A program made the position numbers and the translations under genes. Positions 1-12,774 of a stretch of DNA of 64,000 nt are shown in pieces (within the stretch, counting starts at the first letter, position 1; the number at the start of each line of letters is the position of its first letter). The stretch lies in NCBI GenBank assembly GCA_022559845.1, contig CM040126.1, forward strand, positions 221,904,641 to 221,968,640. Reading direction: 5' to 3'. The stretch is from Amorphophallus konjac. Taxonomy: Eukaryota; Streptophyta; Magnoliopsida; Alismatales; Araceae. The notes beneath the pieces were generated by a model. It made no database searches, was not told the origin of the DNA, and saw only the letters and a program-made list of their open reading frames with translations.

Positions 1-1845
1 CGTTCGTTTGATTAGAACCCCGTAGCATGCTTAATGTTCATATTTCATAATTTTAGGGTTTTAGCTTAATTCTTGAATTTGATGCATTGTGGGCTTTGCA
101 TGTGTGGTATTTGGGTATTATTTTGTTGTTTGGGTTGTATGGTTTGACAGGTTACAGGTTTCTACGACGTTACCCGATGATTTTTATCATCCGGGAGGGC
201 TCCGATTTTCAAACCGTACTCGCCCGTGTTCTAGGTGGCGTGACGGTCCTGCCAGGAACCGTCACACGCCTGACGGTCCTTAGTGGACGCGTCATTTCCA
301 AACAACGGCCCGATGAGGGTGCGTTATTTGGAGAGTAACGGTGGGATCCCCATCCATTACTCGTCCGTCTTATTACGTTGACCGGGTGAGGTGGTTAGCC
401 CGACGGCCAGTCGGCCGGCCATCGCTTCCGTCCGACGCGCCTGAGCGAGCGCGTCGCTTCGCCTGCGTCTGATTTCGAACGCTGTACGTTGGGTTTTGGC
501 CTCGGGTGGATGTAACGGCGGTGACCCAACGCGTTGCATCGACGTAACGCACAGGGCCCCTACCGTCACATTCCCTTTTGGGCCTTTTGAGCTGGAATTC
601 AAGCGGGAGTGACGGACGGAGACAGACGCGTCGTTCTTGGTGTAACACGCCAGCCTCCGACCGTTACTTTCATGTAGCGCGTGGACATCCGACCGCCGCT
701 TGCCTGTTGGGTTTAATAAGTTGCCAACCTTTTGTTATGCGTTCCTTTACGTAATTGTGCCAGGTTTATGTTGTTTCATTGTTCGAGGGCATGTTTCCTA
801 TACCAATAGAGTATCTTTTCTTTCCATGCAATGGAGCCACTGTTGTTGCCTTAGGTCTGTTGAGTACCGACCCGCTTGAGGATAGCGGAGGGGTGTTTCC
901 CATACACGGTTTGTAAGCTAGTTCCGTGGGCTCCTAGCCAATGGTAGCATCCTACCAAGGGAGAAAACTAGCTAGAGGGCCTGGCTCAGGCTAGAGTCAG
1001 TGTGTGCACACGTGGTCGGAGACTGTGGACTGACACCGACGGGTGCCACTCCAACTGGTCACTTGGTTTGGTACTGGTTACGCGCTCAGCTTGTCGCTTT
1101 GTCGACTACGAGTGCTTGAGACGCAGTGTAAGTCGTCAGTGGACGCTTCTGGTTTCTGCTCCAGTGGTTGTCCTTCCTTATTGTTTGGATTAGTTAAGGC
1201 TTATTCTATTTTGGTAGATTTAGTTTTAGTCACTTGCATTTATTTAGCTGTGGCATGTGTTAGCTGTTCTACTTGCTTAGTTAGAGTTTACAGCTTTACT
1301 TGAGTAGTTTATTCATGCCATTGCCTGTTATTCCAATTAAATGCATGCTCTCATTGCTTTTATTTATGCATGAATGCTTGTTTAGTGCGAGGTAGGGATC
1401 CGCGTGACCCCTACTGAGTCTGCCTGTGACTCACCCTTCTCCTTTCAGGTGAGCCGCGCCCGTCGTCTCCCGGTGCTTCGTGAGCTGTTTCGGAGACCGC
1501 GTCTAGCTACAAGGTCTAGTCGAGCCGCCTTTTTGAGGCTTTTGTTGTACTTTTGCCGGGGTATGCCCCGTGTAGTTGTGCCCTAGTGGACTAGTACTCT
1601 TGTTTATCTGGACTAGTATTTATATATATCACTCTGGTTATTTTGAATTGCTTTCGCACTTGCGTTAATTTTATTACTTATTTGTAATCTACGCGTTCCA
1701 AATTGCAGTTCGTTATACATTCCCTCGACATAACCTTACTAACCCTTCAGGGGCCTCATCAGCCTCTTGGGTGGCTTCCCCAGTTCTTGGTATCGGTGTA
1801 TCGATGTTATCGGTATACCGGTATCCTGAACTCTAGGTCATTACA
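1..1845 (+). repeat. 5' LTR of copy A, partial
   Basis: It aligns by eye along its length with 7225-9059 and ends in the same conserved tail (CTGAACTC...TTACA) directly before the primer site. Position 1 corresponds to about 7225 of the 3' LTR. It contains an imperfect palindrome at 240-265 (arms GTGACGGT and ACCGTCAC) and many TAACG/CGTTA motifs between 330 and 690. The short open frames in it are not conserved as proteins and recur only because the LTR recurs. Confidence 0.95.
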
Positions 1846-1847
1846 GT

Positions 1848-1859
1848 TGGTATCAGAGC
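1848..1859 (+). other. Primer-binding site of copy A
   Basis: TGGTATCAGAGC lies 2 bases after the end of the 5' LTR. It is complementary to the 3' end of plant initiator tRNA-Met, the usual primer for minus-strand synthesis in plant Ty3/gypsy elements. Confidence 0.93.
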
Positions 1860-1997
1860 CGATGTTTGAGGAATTGTATAAGGAATTGAAATTTGTGTTT
1901 GTCCAGAGCTAGTCCTGTGTCGTCTATTGCTGGCTTAGGGTGTTTTCTGTATGATTGATGGATTTTATTGTTGTTTTATGATCTCGGCAGAGTAATT

Positions 1998-4900
1998 ATG
2001 CCGCCCCGTCGAGGAAGACCTCCTCGAGTTCCTCGTGCTCCTCGAGATGCACCCAGGGAAGATAGTGGTTCTGCACCTCCTCCTGCAGTTCCTGCTGTTC
2101 CTGTTGCACCAGTTGTTCCTCCTCCAGCGCCGATTGATGCTCCTCCGGTTGAAGTGCCTGGCAGTCGAGGCAAGGCTTTAAAAGAGTTCCTGATGTTCAA
2201 TCCGCCTCCTTTCGATGGTCAAGTTGATCCAGAGGTTGCGAGGCAATGGCTGGATGCGATTGAGCGTGTTTTTGTTTCGATGGAATGTGCTGAAGATGAG
2301 AAAGTTATGCTTGCCGCTTTTCAACTCCAGGGTGCAGCCATTACGTGGTGGAAGGACGAGTGGCAGATCGCTTTTCGTTCTAGACCTCTTTGGCAGATCA
2401 CGTGGGCAGAGTTCGCAGCTGCTTTTGAGCGTGCCTACACTCCTGCCTGTTTGCAAATGGCAAAAATGTATCAATTCATGGAGCTGACTCAGGGTAGTAT
2501 GACTGTGCTTCAGTATCGGAATAAGTTTATGGAATTGGGTCAGTATGCGCCCCATGTGCTGGCTAGTGAAGCTTTAAAGACACAGCAATTTTTGCGAGGT
2601 TTGAGGCCAGAATTGAAGATGCCCCTGATTGCAAGTCGTGTTGCAGACCATGATAGTGCGTGCCAGACAGCTGTGGCACTTGAGCTAGAGATGATGAGAC
2701 CGGGTGGATATCCTCAGGCAGGGTCAGTTCAGCCCACAGTACAGTCTCAGCAGGTGTACCGACCGCCAGCGCCAGGTGTTCCCTCAGCCCAGTCAGAGGT
2801 TAGCAGTGCTTCCTCTCCTTCCAAGACCAAGTTTAAGAGGTTCAAGAAGAAGAAGAAGTTTTTCCAACAGCCGTCCGGTACAGATGTAGTTCAGCAGCCG
2901 ACAACACCTTTTACTCAGACTCGTCAGAGTTCAGCTGTCAGTCAGCCATGGACGTGTCGGAGATGCGGTGGTCATCACAAGGGCCAGCCGTGTTCTCTTC
3001 CCGTTGTTTGCTTTCGGTGTGACCAGCCGGGTCATGTGGTTCGGGATTGCCCGCTGAGGCCGAAGCAATTGCAAGCTCTTTAGTTTCCTCAACCTCAGCA
3101 GCCGCAATTCAGACCTCCTCCTGCACCGCAAGCTCAACAGTTCTTTTCCCAAGCGTCGGCGTCTTCTCAGCAATCCTCGGCCGGATCAAAGAAGCAGAAG
3201 GGCAAGGTTTCACATATGACTAGAGCTGATGCTGTTACAGCCCATCTTGTGGAAGGTACGATTATGCTTTATGGTCATTCAGCTCGTGTCTTATTTGATT
3301 CTGGTGCTTCTCACTCTTTTATTTCTGAGGATTTCATGGCATGTATTAAGGAACCGACTTCAGAGATAGCTTGTGAGATGTATGTTGAGATGCCTTCGGG
3401 AGATTTCATGATTACACCTCTGTGCTTGGAAGAGTCTCCTGTTATGATCGATAATCACCAATTGCCGGCGAGATTGTATGCATTGCAGCTGGCAGATTAT
3501 GATGTTATTCTGGGAATGGATTGGTTGGAGCATTATGGAGCTGTGGTTGACTGCAGATCGAAGAAAGTCTATTTTCAGCCACAAGGGAAATCAGCTTTTT
3601 ATTTCCAAGGTATTCGATCCCGTTCTTCTCGAATGATTATTTCTGCTATTCGAGCCTATATGTTGCTTAGTGCAGGTTGCCAGGGGTTTCTTGCTTCTGT
3701 GGTTGCTGTTGAAAAACCACGACAGGAAACCAGTGATATTCCTGTTGTTTGTGAGTTCCCTGATGTGTTTCCTGACGAGTTGCCAGGCTTGCCCCCAGAG
3801 CGAGAGAAGGAGATGGTGATTGAACTGATTCCGGGTACAGCTCCCTTAGCAAAGGCACCGTACCGAATGGCTCCAACTGAATTGAAAGTACTGCGAGCAC
3901 AACTACTTGAATTACTGGAAAAGGGTTATATTCGCCCCAGCTTTTCTCCGTGGAGTGCTCCAGTGTTGTTTGTGAAAAAGAAAGATGGAAGCCTGAGGCT
4001 TTGTATTGATTACAGGCAATTGAATCAGGTGACTATCAAGAATAAATACCCGCTCTCCAGGATTGATGATTTGTTTGACCAGTTACAGTCTGCTGCTGTC
4101 TTTTCACGGATTGATCTCCGGTCTGGCTACTTCCAATTGCGAATCCAGGAATCGGATGTGGAGAAGATGGCTTTCAGCACTCGTTATGGTCACTTTGAAT
4201 TTCTAGTCATGCCGTTTGGTTTGACTAATGCCCCAGCAGCTTTTATGGACCTGATGCAGCGTATCTTTCGTCCATTTCTTGATCAGTTTATGGTGATCTT
4301 TGTTGATGATATTTTGATCTATTCTGTCTCTGATGAAGATCATGTGCAGCATTTGAGGATCGTTCTGCAGACTCTAAGGGATCACGAACTTTATGCGAAG
4401 TTCAGTAAATGTGAATTCTGGCTTCGGGAGATTCATTTTCTTGGTCACGTGATTTCTGGTGACGGAGTGGCAGTAGACCCTGCAAAGATTGATGCCGTGT
4501 TGAGTTGGCAGAGGCCTAGAACTGTGACAGAAATACGAAGCTTCCTCAATTTGGCTGGGTACTAACGCAGATTCATCCAAGATTTTACGAAGATTGCAGC
4601 CCCGATGACTAGACTGACTCGTAAAGATGTACCTTTTGTCTGGTCGGATCAGTGTGAGGCTAGCTTTGTTGAATTGAAAAGGCTATTGACTTCTTCTCCT
4701 GTGTTGACTTTGCCTTTCGACTCTGGTGGTTTTCTGGTTTGTACTGATGCTTCTCGAGTAGGTTTTGGTGTAGTGCTGATGCAACATGGTAAGGTTATCG
4801 CATATGCATCTCGGCAATTGAAACGACATGAAGAGAATTATCCCACTCATGATCTGGAGCTAGCTGCAGTTATTTTTGCCTTAAAGATTTGGAGACATTA

Positions 4901-6620
4901 TCTGTATGGTGAGAAATTTCAGATTTTTACTGATCACCAGAGTTTACAGTATATATACTTCCAGAAAGATTTGAATCTCAGGCAGCGCCGATGGATGGAA
5001 TTCATGAAAGACTTTGACTTTACACTCTCCTATCAGCCGGGTAAAATGAATGTTGTGGCTGATGCTCTGAGCAGGAAAGTGCAGGTCAGTCATTTGATGC
5101 TTCATGAATGGAAATTGTGGAAATGGCTTCCGAGCGAGGCATTCAGTGTAGAGTTTCCTTCTGATCCGAAGATGGCGGTTTGTGCTAGTTTGATTTTGGG
5201 TTCAGCTTTATATCAGTAGATTAAAGAAGCTCAGCAAGCGGATTCTGATTTAGCCCGTGTTATATCAAGATATGATGTGGAATTTGATGACGAGCTGGTT
5301 GTCAGTTTTCAGGGCAGATGGTATGTTCTCGCTGATGTTGATTTGAGGCATGAGATTCTGAGTGAAGCCCATGGTTCCCGTTTTGTTATTCATCTAGGTG
5401 TCACCAAGATGTATCAGAATTTGAAAAAGCAGTTCTGGTGGCCGGGTTTGAAGAAAGACGTAGCTATATTTGTTTCTAAGTGCTTGACTTGTCAGCAGGT
5501 TAAAGCCGAACATCAAAAGCCAGGTGGTTTGCTTCAGCCATTAGAGATTCCGATGTGGAAATGGGACCATGTTACTACAGATTTTGTGGTGGGTTTGCCT
5601 CGGACTTCTCAAGGTTTTGATGGTATCTGGTTACTTGTCGACAGATTGACTAAAACTGCCAGATTGTTGCCGATTAAGATTGCCTGGAGTGTGCAAAGGT
5701 TGGCTGAGCTGTATGTGCAGAAGATCGTGCCAGTGCATGGAGTTCATGTTTCACTTGTGTCAGATCGTGACCCACGTTTTACCTCCGGCTTCTGGCACAG
5801 TTTCCAGAAAGCTTTGGGCACTGAGTTAGCTTTCAGTTCAGCGTATCACCCTCAGTCAGATGGACAGTCAGAGAGGACTATTCAGACTTTAGAGGACATG
5901 CTGAGATTGTGTTGCCTTGATTGGCAGGGTTCGTGGTGTCAGCATTTGCCACTTGTTGAATTTGCTTATAATAATAGTTTTCACTCCAGTATTGGAATGG
6001 CTCCTTATGAAGCACTGTATGGTCGTCCGTGTCGTACTCCTCTGAATTGGTTTGATGTTGGGGACAGATTGTTGACCGGACCTGATATGGTGCAGCAGTG
6101 TTCTGATGTGGTTCGTCTGATCAGGCAGAGATTGTTGACGGCTCAGAGTCGACAGAAAAGTTATGCAGATCAGCGCAGATGTCCACTACAATTTGAGCCA
6201 GGGGATATGGTGTTTGTTAAAATATCTCCGATGAAAGGTGTTTCCAGGTTTGGGAAGCGTGGAAAGCTTAGTCCGCGGTATGTTGGCCCTTTTCTGATCG
6301 TCGAAGCTATTGGTCAGGTGGCTTATCGTCTACAACTATCTGCGGCCATGCAAGCTATTCATGATGTGTTCCACGTATCTCAGTTGAGGAAATATGTGCC
6401 AGATGCTTCTCATGTTCTCGATGATTCAGTTTGGCCCGAGGTGACTGCTGATTTGTCTGCGCTAGAGTTCCCTATTAGAATTGAAGACCGTCGTGAGCAG
6501 CGATTGAGAAATAAGGTTATTCCTCTGGTAAAAGTTGCTTGGCAGCGTCACTCTGGTAATGAGTCCACTTGGGAACGCGAAGATGAGATGCGTCAGCTTT
6601 TTCCCTTTTTATTCCAGTGA
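1998..6620 (+). pseudogene. gag-pol polyprotein of copy A, three nonsense codons
   Basis: This is a single reading frame of 1,540 residues plus stop, with no frameshift. It starts at the ATG of MPPRRGRPP, shared by the other copies. Visible in order: gag core (about residues 60-260); zinc knuckles (CRRC...C, then CFRCDQPGHVVRDC at about 338); protease active site DSGAS (434); reverse transcriptase with FVDD (about 768); RNase H (TDAS, about 917); integrase with the HHCC region from about 1125 and a DD35E triad at about D1195, D1256, E1292; GPF motif; C-terminal chromodomain (about 1489-1540). Stops interrupt it at 3081 (TAG, after gag), 4563 (TAA, between RT and RNase H) and 5217 (TAG, before integrase), so a full polyprotein cannot be made. 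The function named is that of the family; this copy is inferred to be dead. Confidence 0.93.
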
Positions 6621-6687
6621 GGTATATTTGCTTTCTCAGTTTCCTCCTTTTTCTGTTGTTGTAAATTTCGCGGGCAAAATTTTTATT

Positions 6688-6699
6688 AGGAGGGAGGGA
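6688..6699 (+). other. Polypurine tract of copy A
   Basis: AGGAGGGAGGGA ends one base before the 3' LTR. It is the expected primer for plus-strand synthesis and is identical in copies D, F and G. Copy B also matches. Confidence 0.9.
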
Positions 6700-6700
6700 C

Positions 6701-9059
6701 TGTAAGACCCGTGCCTTAATGGATCCTTAATGGATTTTGTTCTAATATTTGTTCTGGAATTTCTGACTATTTTCCTGGATTTTAAGGAATTTTTCTGGTA
6801 TTTTTCCGGATTTATTTGGAGCTTTGAGGGTTATTAGAGATTAATAAGATTTTAATATATATAATAATTATATTACATATATTTTAATTTTATTTTCTTC
6901 TCTTTTAATCCCTCACCCTCACTCTCTCTCTCTCCCTCGTCGATCTCACCTCACTCTCTCTCCTCTCGCCGATCGCCTCTCTCCCCTCCCCTTGGGAAGC
7001 AGGCTTTTTGGCGTTGGATTGAGGCGTGGGAGGTACCGGTGGATTCCTCGCATCGCGTGGATCGCGTGGACGCCCACCTCGGCGTGTTTCGTGGCTCGTG
7101 GGTGTGAGGTGGAGCGTGAAGGCCTCGTGGCTCTTCCTCCTTGCATGCGGCCTTTTCGACCGTTTCGGCTTGCAAAAGGTAGGGGGATGGAATCCTGGTC
7201 TCGCTAGGATCATTTCCTATAGCTCATTCGTTTGATTAGAACCCCGTAGCATGCTTAATGTTCATATTTCATAATTTTGGGGTTTTAGCTTAATTCTTGA
7301 ATTTGATGCATTGTGGGCTTTGCATGTGTGGTATTTGGGTATTATTTTGTTGTATGGTTTGACAGGTTACAGGTTTCCATGACGTTACCCGACGATTTTT
7401 ATCGTCCGGGAGGGCTCCGGTTTTCAAACCGTACTCGCCCGTGTTCCAGGTGGCGTGACGGTCCTGCCAAGAACTGTAACACGCCTGACGGTCCTTAGTG
7501 GACGCGTCATTTCCAAACAACGGCCTGATGAGGGTGCGTTATTTGGAGAGTAACGGTGGGATCCCCATCCGTTACTCGTCCGTCGTATTACGTTGACCGG
7601 GTGAGGCGGTTAGCCCGACGGCCAGTCGGTCGGCCGTCGCTTCCGTCCGACGCGCCTGAGCGAGCGCGTCGCTTCGCCTGCGTCTGATTTCGAACGATGT
7701 ACGTTGGGTTTTGGCCTCGGGTGGATGTAACGGCGGTGACCCAACGCGTTGCATCGACGTAACGCACAGGGCCCCTACCGTCACATTCCCTTTTGGGCCT
7801 TTTGAGCTGGAATTTAGGCGGGAGTGACGGACGGAGACAGACGCGTCGTTCTTGGTGTAACGCGCCAGCCTCCGACCGTTACTTTCATGTAGCGCGTGGG
7901 CATCCGACCACCGCTTGCCTGTTGGGTTTAATAAGTTGCCAACCTTTTGTTATGCGTTCCTTTACATAATTGTGCCAGGTTTATGTTGTTTCATTGTTAA
8001 AGGACATGTTTCTTATACCAATAGAGTAGCTTTTCTTTCCATGCAATGGAGCCACTGTTGTTGCCCTAGGTCTGTTGAGTACCGACCCGCTTGAGGATAG
8101 CGGAGGGGTGTTTCCCATACACGGTTTGTAAGCTAGTTCCGTGGGCTCCTAGCCAATGGTAGCGTCCTACCAAGGGAGAAAACTAGCTAGAGGGCCTGGC
8201 TCAGGCTAGAGTCAGTGTGTGCACACGTGGTCGGAGACTGTGGACTGACACCGACGGGTGCCACTCCGACTGGTCACTTGGTTTGGTACTGGTTACGCGC
8301 TCAGCTTGTCGCTTTGTCGACTGCGAGTGCTTGAGACGCAGTGTAAGTCGTCAGTGGACGCTTCTGGTTTCTGCTCCAGTGGTTGTCTTTTCTTATTGTT
8401 TGGATTAGTTAAGGCTTATTCTATTTTGGTAGCTTTAGTTTTATCGCTTGCATTTATTTAGCTGTGGCATGTGTTAGCTGTTCTACTTGCTTAGTTAGAG
8501 TTTACAGCTTTACTTGAGTAGTTTATTCATGCCATTGCCTGTTATTCCAATTAAATGCATGCTCTCATTGCTTTTATTTATGCATGAATGCTTGTTTAGT
8601 GCGAGGTAGGGATCCGCGTGACCCCTACTGAGTCTGGCTGTGACTCACCCTTCTCCTTTCAGGTGAGCCGCGCCCGTCGTCTCCCGGTGCTTCGTGAGCT
8701 GTTTCGGAGACCGCGTCTAGCTGCCAGCTCTAGTCGAGCCGCCTTTTTGAGGCTTTTGTTGTACTTTTGCCGGGGTATGCCCCGTGTAGTTGTGCCCTAG
8801 TGGACTAGTGCTCTTGTTTATCTGGACTAGTATTTATATATATCACTCTGGTTATTTTGAATTGCTTCCGCACTTACGTTAATTTTATTACTTATTTGTA
8901 ATCTACGCGTTCCAAATTACAGTTCGTTATACATTCCCTCGACATAACCTTACTAACCCTTCAGGGGCCTCATCAGCCTCTTGGGTGGCTTCCCCAGTTC
9001 TTGGTATCGGTGTATCGATGTTATCGGTATACCGGTATCCTGAACTCTGGGTCGTTACA
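6701..9059 (+). repeat. 3' LTR of copy A (2,359 bp)
   Basis: It begins TGTAAGACCC right after the polypurine tract and ends GTCGTTACA, giving the usual TG...CA ends. It differs from the 5' LTR at scattered bases, including damage to the palindrome near 7454-7479. This shows the pair has drifted since insertion. Confidence 0.95.
6848..6966 (+). promoter_or_regulatory. Probable LTR promoter: TATA-rich stretch followed by CT-rich leader
   Basis: An AT-only stretch with TTTAATATATATAATAA (about 6851-6867) is followed about 50 bp on by a pyrimidine run of CT repeats (about 6917-6966). The same arrangement occurs about 150 bp into every LTR of this family. TATA plus a downstream Y-patch is typical of plant core promoters. 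The exact start site is inferred, not seen. Confidence 0.5.
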
Positions 9060-10320
9060 CTACCGCTGGCCGGGGTCTACGGAACTAGCTTAAGAACCGT
9101 ACGTACCAAGCGCAACAGGAAAAACCCCCTCCACCACTCCCGGTGGGTCGGCAAGAGCCTAGGGCTACAACTAGTGGAGGCTCACAAGACACAAACTCAA
9201 AAACATAGGTGCTAAAGCATAGACAGTCTAAGAAAGACCCATCTCGTGCACCACAAAACACCCTGGCAGCTAAACAACCGCCAACCGACTCAGGACCAGG
9301 CAACTAGACCTACAACGTAACGATCTCGAGTCGAACGACTCAAAGGTAGGATTGTTGCAGGCAGCGGAACAAGCCGCCAATCGGTCTAATCCTAAGCCAC
9401 ACAAGAAATAACACTCTGCAGAAAACAACACACGGAGACCTGAGGGAAACACCAAGAACCCTCAGACACGTCTGGACACGCAAGTCGAGGTAGAACAACA
9501 CCTCGAGGCATCCAGAAGCAGTGTCTCGAGCCGGACACAACCATCGAGACATACACACACAAGGTCACATGTCAACCACTGGGTCACACCGGGTTGACAT
9601 GAACCCAACAGCAATACAAGCAAAAGTAGGATAAATAATCCTACCGCAAGTAAGAAGACTCCTGGCCACTTACAACGTAGTCTTAGCCCTCATAGGACGT
9701 CGAGAGACATCCACGGAACAACGGGCAGACCACAAGGACAAGCCAAGACAAACAAAAACCGAAATCACGGAAGACGAAGCACAAGGTATGTAACGCGCCA
9801 GCCCTAGACCGCTACTAGCATGTGACGGTCTAGACCATGGCCGTTACACCCCAAACGACGGTCGGACGACAGGCCGTCGCTCGCACCACCCTAACCAACC
9901 TATCAAACACGAAGAATGTAACGGCCGGCGCCGAGCGCGTTACATCAATGTAACGCACGGGCTTAAGTGCGTTACAAACAAATGACGCATGGGAGCCAGC
10001 GCGTTATTCACAACGTGCACAGCCACCCACAACCAAAGCGAAGTAACGCGCAACACCAGGCGCGTTACAGCCAAACGACGCGACAAGGGAAACGTGTCAG
10101 AGCCAAACGACGCGCGGGGGAAGGCGCGTTACTATCAACGTGCCCAGCCACCCTCAACCCAGCACAAAACAACAAACGACAGCTAGAGACAGGCGCGCTA
10201 TAACACAATGACGCATGGGGGCATATCCGTTATATCTAATTGGCATAGCCACCCAAGCTCGGCCAAACAGAATGTAACGGCCAGGGGCAGGCGTGTTACA
10301 CTCAAACAACGCACGGGGGC
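9060..10320 (-). repeat. E1: inner part of a long LTR, cut on both sides by copies A and B
   Basis: The reverse complement matches the E2 solo LTR from about 26,205 to 27,320 by eye. Shared landmarks are the TTCTTAAGCTAGTT block and the bases around the CCGGCCA...GGTAG junction. The LTR continues past copy B at 19911. The rest of it lies left of copy A, outside the window. It is dense in TAACG/CGTTA motifs (about 9,780-10,320). No coding potential is convincing. Confidence 0.85.
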
Positions 10321-12694
10321 TGTGACGACCCAGAGTTCAGGATACCGATATACCGATAACATCGATGTACCGATACCAAGAACTGGGGAAGCCACCCAAG
10401 AGGCTGATGAGGCCCCTGAAGGGTTTGGAGGAAAGTGCTGAGGGTATGTATAACGAATTGCAATTTGGAACGCGCAAATTACAATTAAGTAATAAAAGTA
10501 ACACAAGTGCGGAAGCAATTCAAAATAACCAGAGTGATATATATATATACTAGTCCAGATAAACCAAAGTACTAGACCACAAGGTACAACTACACGGGGC
10601 ATACCCCGGCAAAAGTACAAGAGAAGCCTCAAAAAGGTGGCTCGACTACAGCTGGCAGCTAGAAGCGGTCCCCAAAACGGCTCACGAAGCACCGGGAGAC
10701 GACGGGCGCGGCTCACCTGTAAGGAGAAGGGTGAGTCACAGCCAGACTCAGTAGGGGTCACGCGGATCCCTACCTCGCACTAAACGAGCATCCATGCATA
10801 AATAAAAGCAATTAGAGCATGCATTTAAATAGAATAACATGCAATGGCATGAATAAGCTACTCAAGTAAAGCTGTAAACATTAACTAAGCAAGTAGAACA
10901 GCTAACACATGCCACAGCTGAATAAATGCAAGCGACTAAAACTAAATCTACCAAAATAGAATGAGCCTTAACTGATCCAAACAACAAGGAAGGACAACCA
11001 CCGGAACAGAAACCAGATGCGTCCACTGACGACTTACACTGCGTCTCCAGCACTTGCAGTCGGCGAGGCGACAAGCAAAGCGCGCAAACAGTTCCAAACC
11101 AAGTGACCAGTCGGAGTGGCACCCGTCGGTGTCAGTCCACAGTCTCCGACCACGTGTGCACACACTGACTCTAGCATGAGCCAGGCCCTCTAGCTAGTTT
11201 TCTCCCTTGGTAGGACGCTACCATTGGCTGGGAGCCCACGGAACTAGCTTACAAACCGTGTATGGGAAACACCCCTCCGCTATCCTCCAGCGGGTCGGCA
11301 CTCAACAGACCTTAGGGCAACAACAGTGGCTCCATCGCATGGAAAGAAAAGCTACTCTATTGGTATGAAAAACATGCCATCGTATAATAAAACAATGTAA
11401 ACATGGCACATATATATAGAGGAACGCATAACAAGAAGGTTGGGAACTATTCCAAACCAACAGGCAAGCGGCGGTCGGGAGCCAACGCGCTACATGAGAG
11501 TGACGGTCGGGGGCTGGCACGTTACACCAAGAACGACGCACCGGCCTCCATCCGTTACTTCCGCCTGAGTTCCAGCTCAAAGGGCCTTAGAGGGAATGTG
11601 ACGGTAGGGGCCCTGTGCGTTACTTCGATGCAACGCGTTGGGTCACCGCCGTTACATCCACCTGAGGCCAAAACCCAACATACAGCGTTCGAAATCAGAC
11701 GCAGGCGAAGCGACGCGCTCGCCCAGGTGCGTCGGACGGAAGCGACGGCCGACCGACAGGCCGCCGGGCTAACCGCCACACCTGGTCAACGTAAAACAAC
11801 GAACGAGTAACGGATGGGAGCCCCACCGTTACTCTCCAAATAACGCACCCTCGTTGGGCCGTTTTTTGGAATTAACGCGTCCACTAAGGACCGTCAGGTG
11901 TGTGACGGTTCCTGGCAGGACCGTCACACCACCTGGAGCACGGGCGGGTACGGTTTGAAAACCGAAGCCCTCCCGGACGATAGGAATCGTTGGGTAACGA
12001 CGTAGAAACCTGTAACCTGTCAAACCATACAACCCAAACAACATAATAACACCTAAAAACACCACATGCAACGCCTAATAAGCATTAAAAATCAAGAATT
12101 TAGCTAAAACCCCAAAACTAGGAAATATGAACATTAAGCATGCAATGGGGTTCTAATCAACAGAACGAGCTATAGGAAATGATCCTAGCGAGATCGGGAT
12201 TCCATCCCCCTACCTCTTGCGAGCCGAAACCGACGAAAACACCGCATGCAAGGAGGTAGAGCCACGGGGCCTTCACACTCTACCTCGCTCCCACGATCAC
12301 CGAACCACGCCGAAATGGGCACCTACGCGCTCCTCTCGACGCGAGGAATCCAACGGCGCCAACCACGCTTCAATCCGCCGGCGATTAGCCTGCAACCCAA
12401 GAGAGGGGGGGTGAGGCGATCGCGGAGGAGAGAGAGAGGGTGAAAGAGATCGACGGGGAGAGAGAGAGAGAGTGAGGGTGAGGGATTAAAAGAGAAGAAA
12501 AATAAAATTAAAATATATATAATATAATTATTATATATATTAAAATCTTATTAATTTCTAATAACCCTCAAAGCTCCAAATAAATCCGGAAAAATACCAG
12601 ACAAATTCCTAAAAATCCAGAAAAATAGCCAGAAATTTCAGAACAAATATTAGAACAAAATCCAATAAGAATCCATTAAGGCATGGGCCTTACA
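10321..12694 (-). repeat. 3' LTR of copy B (2,374 bp)
   Basis: Read on the minus strand it starts TGTAAGGCCC and ends GGTCGTCACA. It is nearly the same as 17533-19905, with roughly 1.5-2% scattered differences counted by eye. The palindrome with arms GTGACGGT/ACCGTCAC is at 11902-11927. Confidence 0.95.
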
Positions 12695-12695
12695 G

Positions 12696-12707
12696 TCCCT
12701 CCCTCCT
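12696..12707 (-). other. Polypurine tract of copy B
   Basis: On the minus strand it reads AGGAGGGAGGGA, followed by one C and then the 3' LTR, as in the other copies. Confidence 0.85.
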
Positions 12708-12774
12708 TATAAAAATTTCGCCCTCGAAATTTACAACAACAAAAACAGGAGGAAACTGAGAAAGGACGTATACC

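Larger units (their letters stand above)
1..9059 (+). mobile_element. Tekay/Del-like Ty3/gypsy retrotransposon, copy A (left end outside window)
   Basis: The order is LTR, tRNA-Met primer site, gag, protease, reverse transcriptase, RNase H, integrase, chromodomain, polypurine tract, LTR. This is the layout of a chromovirus. LTRs over 2 kb and the C-terminal chromodomain fit the Tekay/Del lineage. The 5' LTR lacks about 520 bp because the window starts inside it. The base after the 3' LTR begins CTACC (9060-9064), so the same five bases are predicted to lie just left of the missing 5' LTR end. The element is inserted, in opposite orientation, into a longer related LTR that resumes at 9060. Confidence 0.93.

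Noticed and set aside
1002..1303. Small open frames repeated in every Tekay-like LTR (for example those starting MCTRGRRLW or MPLRLVTWFG)
   Set aside because: They are conserved only because the LTR DNA is conserved. Overlapping frames are equally open, changes are not codon-biased by eye, and no domain is recognisable.
1848..1859. tRNA-like sequence as a tRNA gene
   Set aside because: TGGTATCAGAGC matches only the complement of a tRNA 3' end next to an LTR. It is a primer site and no cloverleaf is present.
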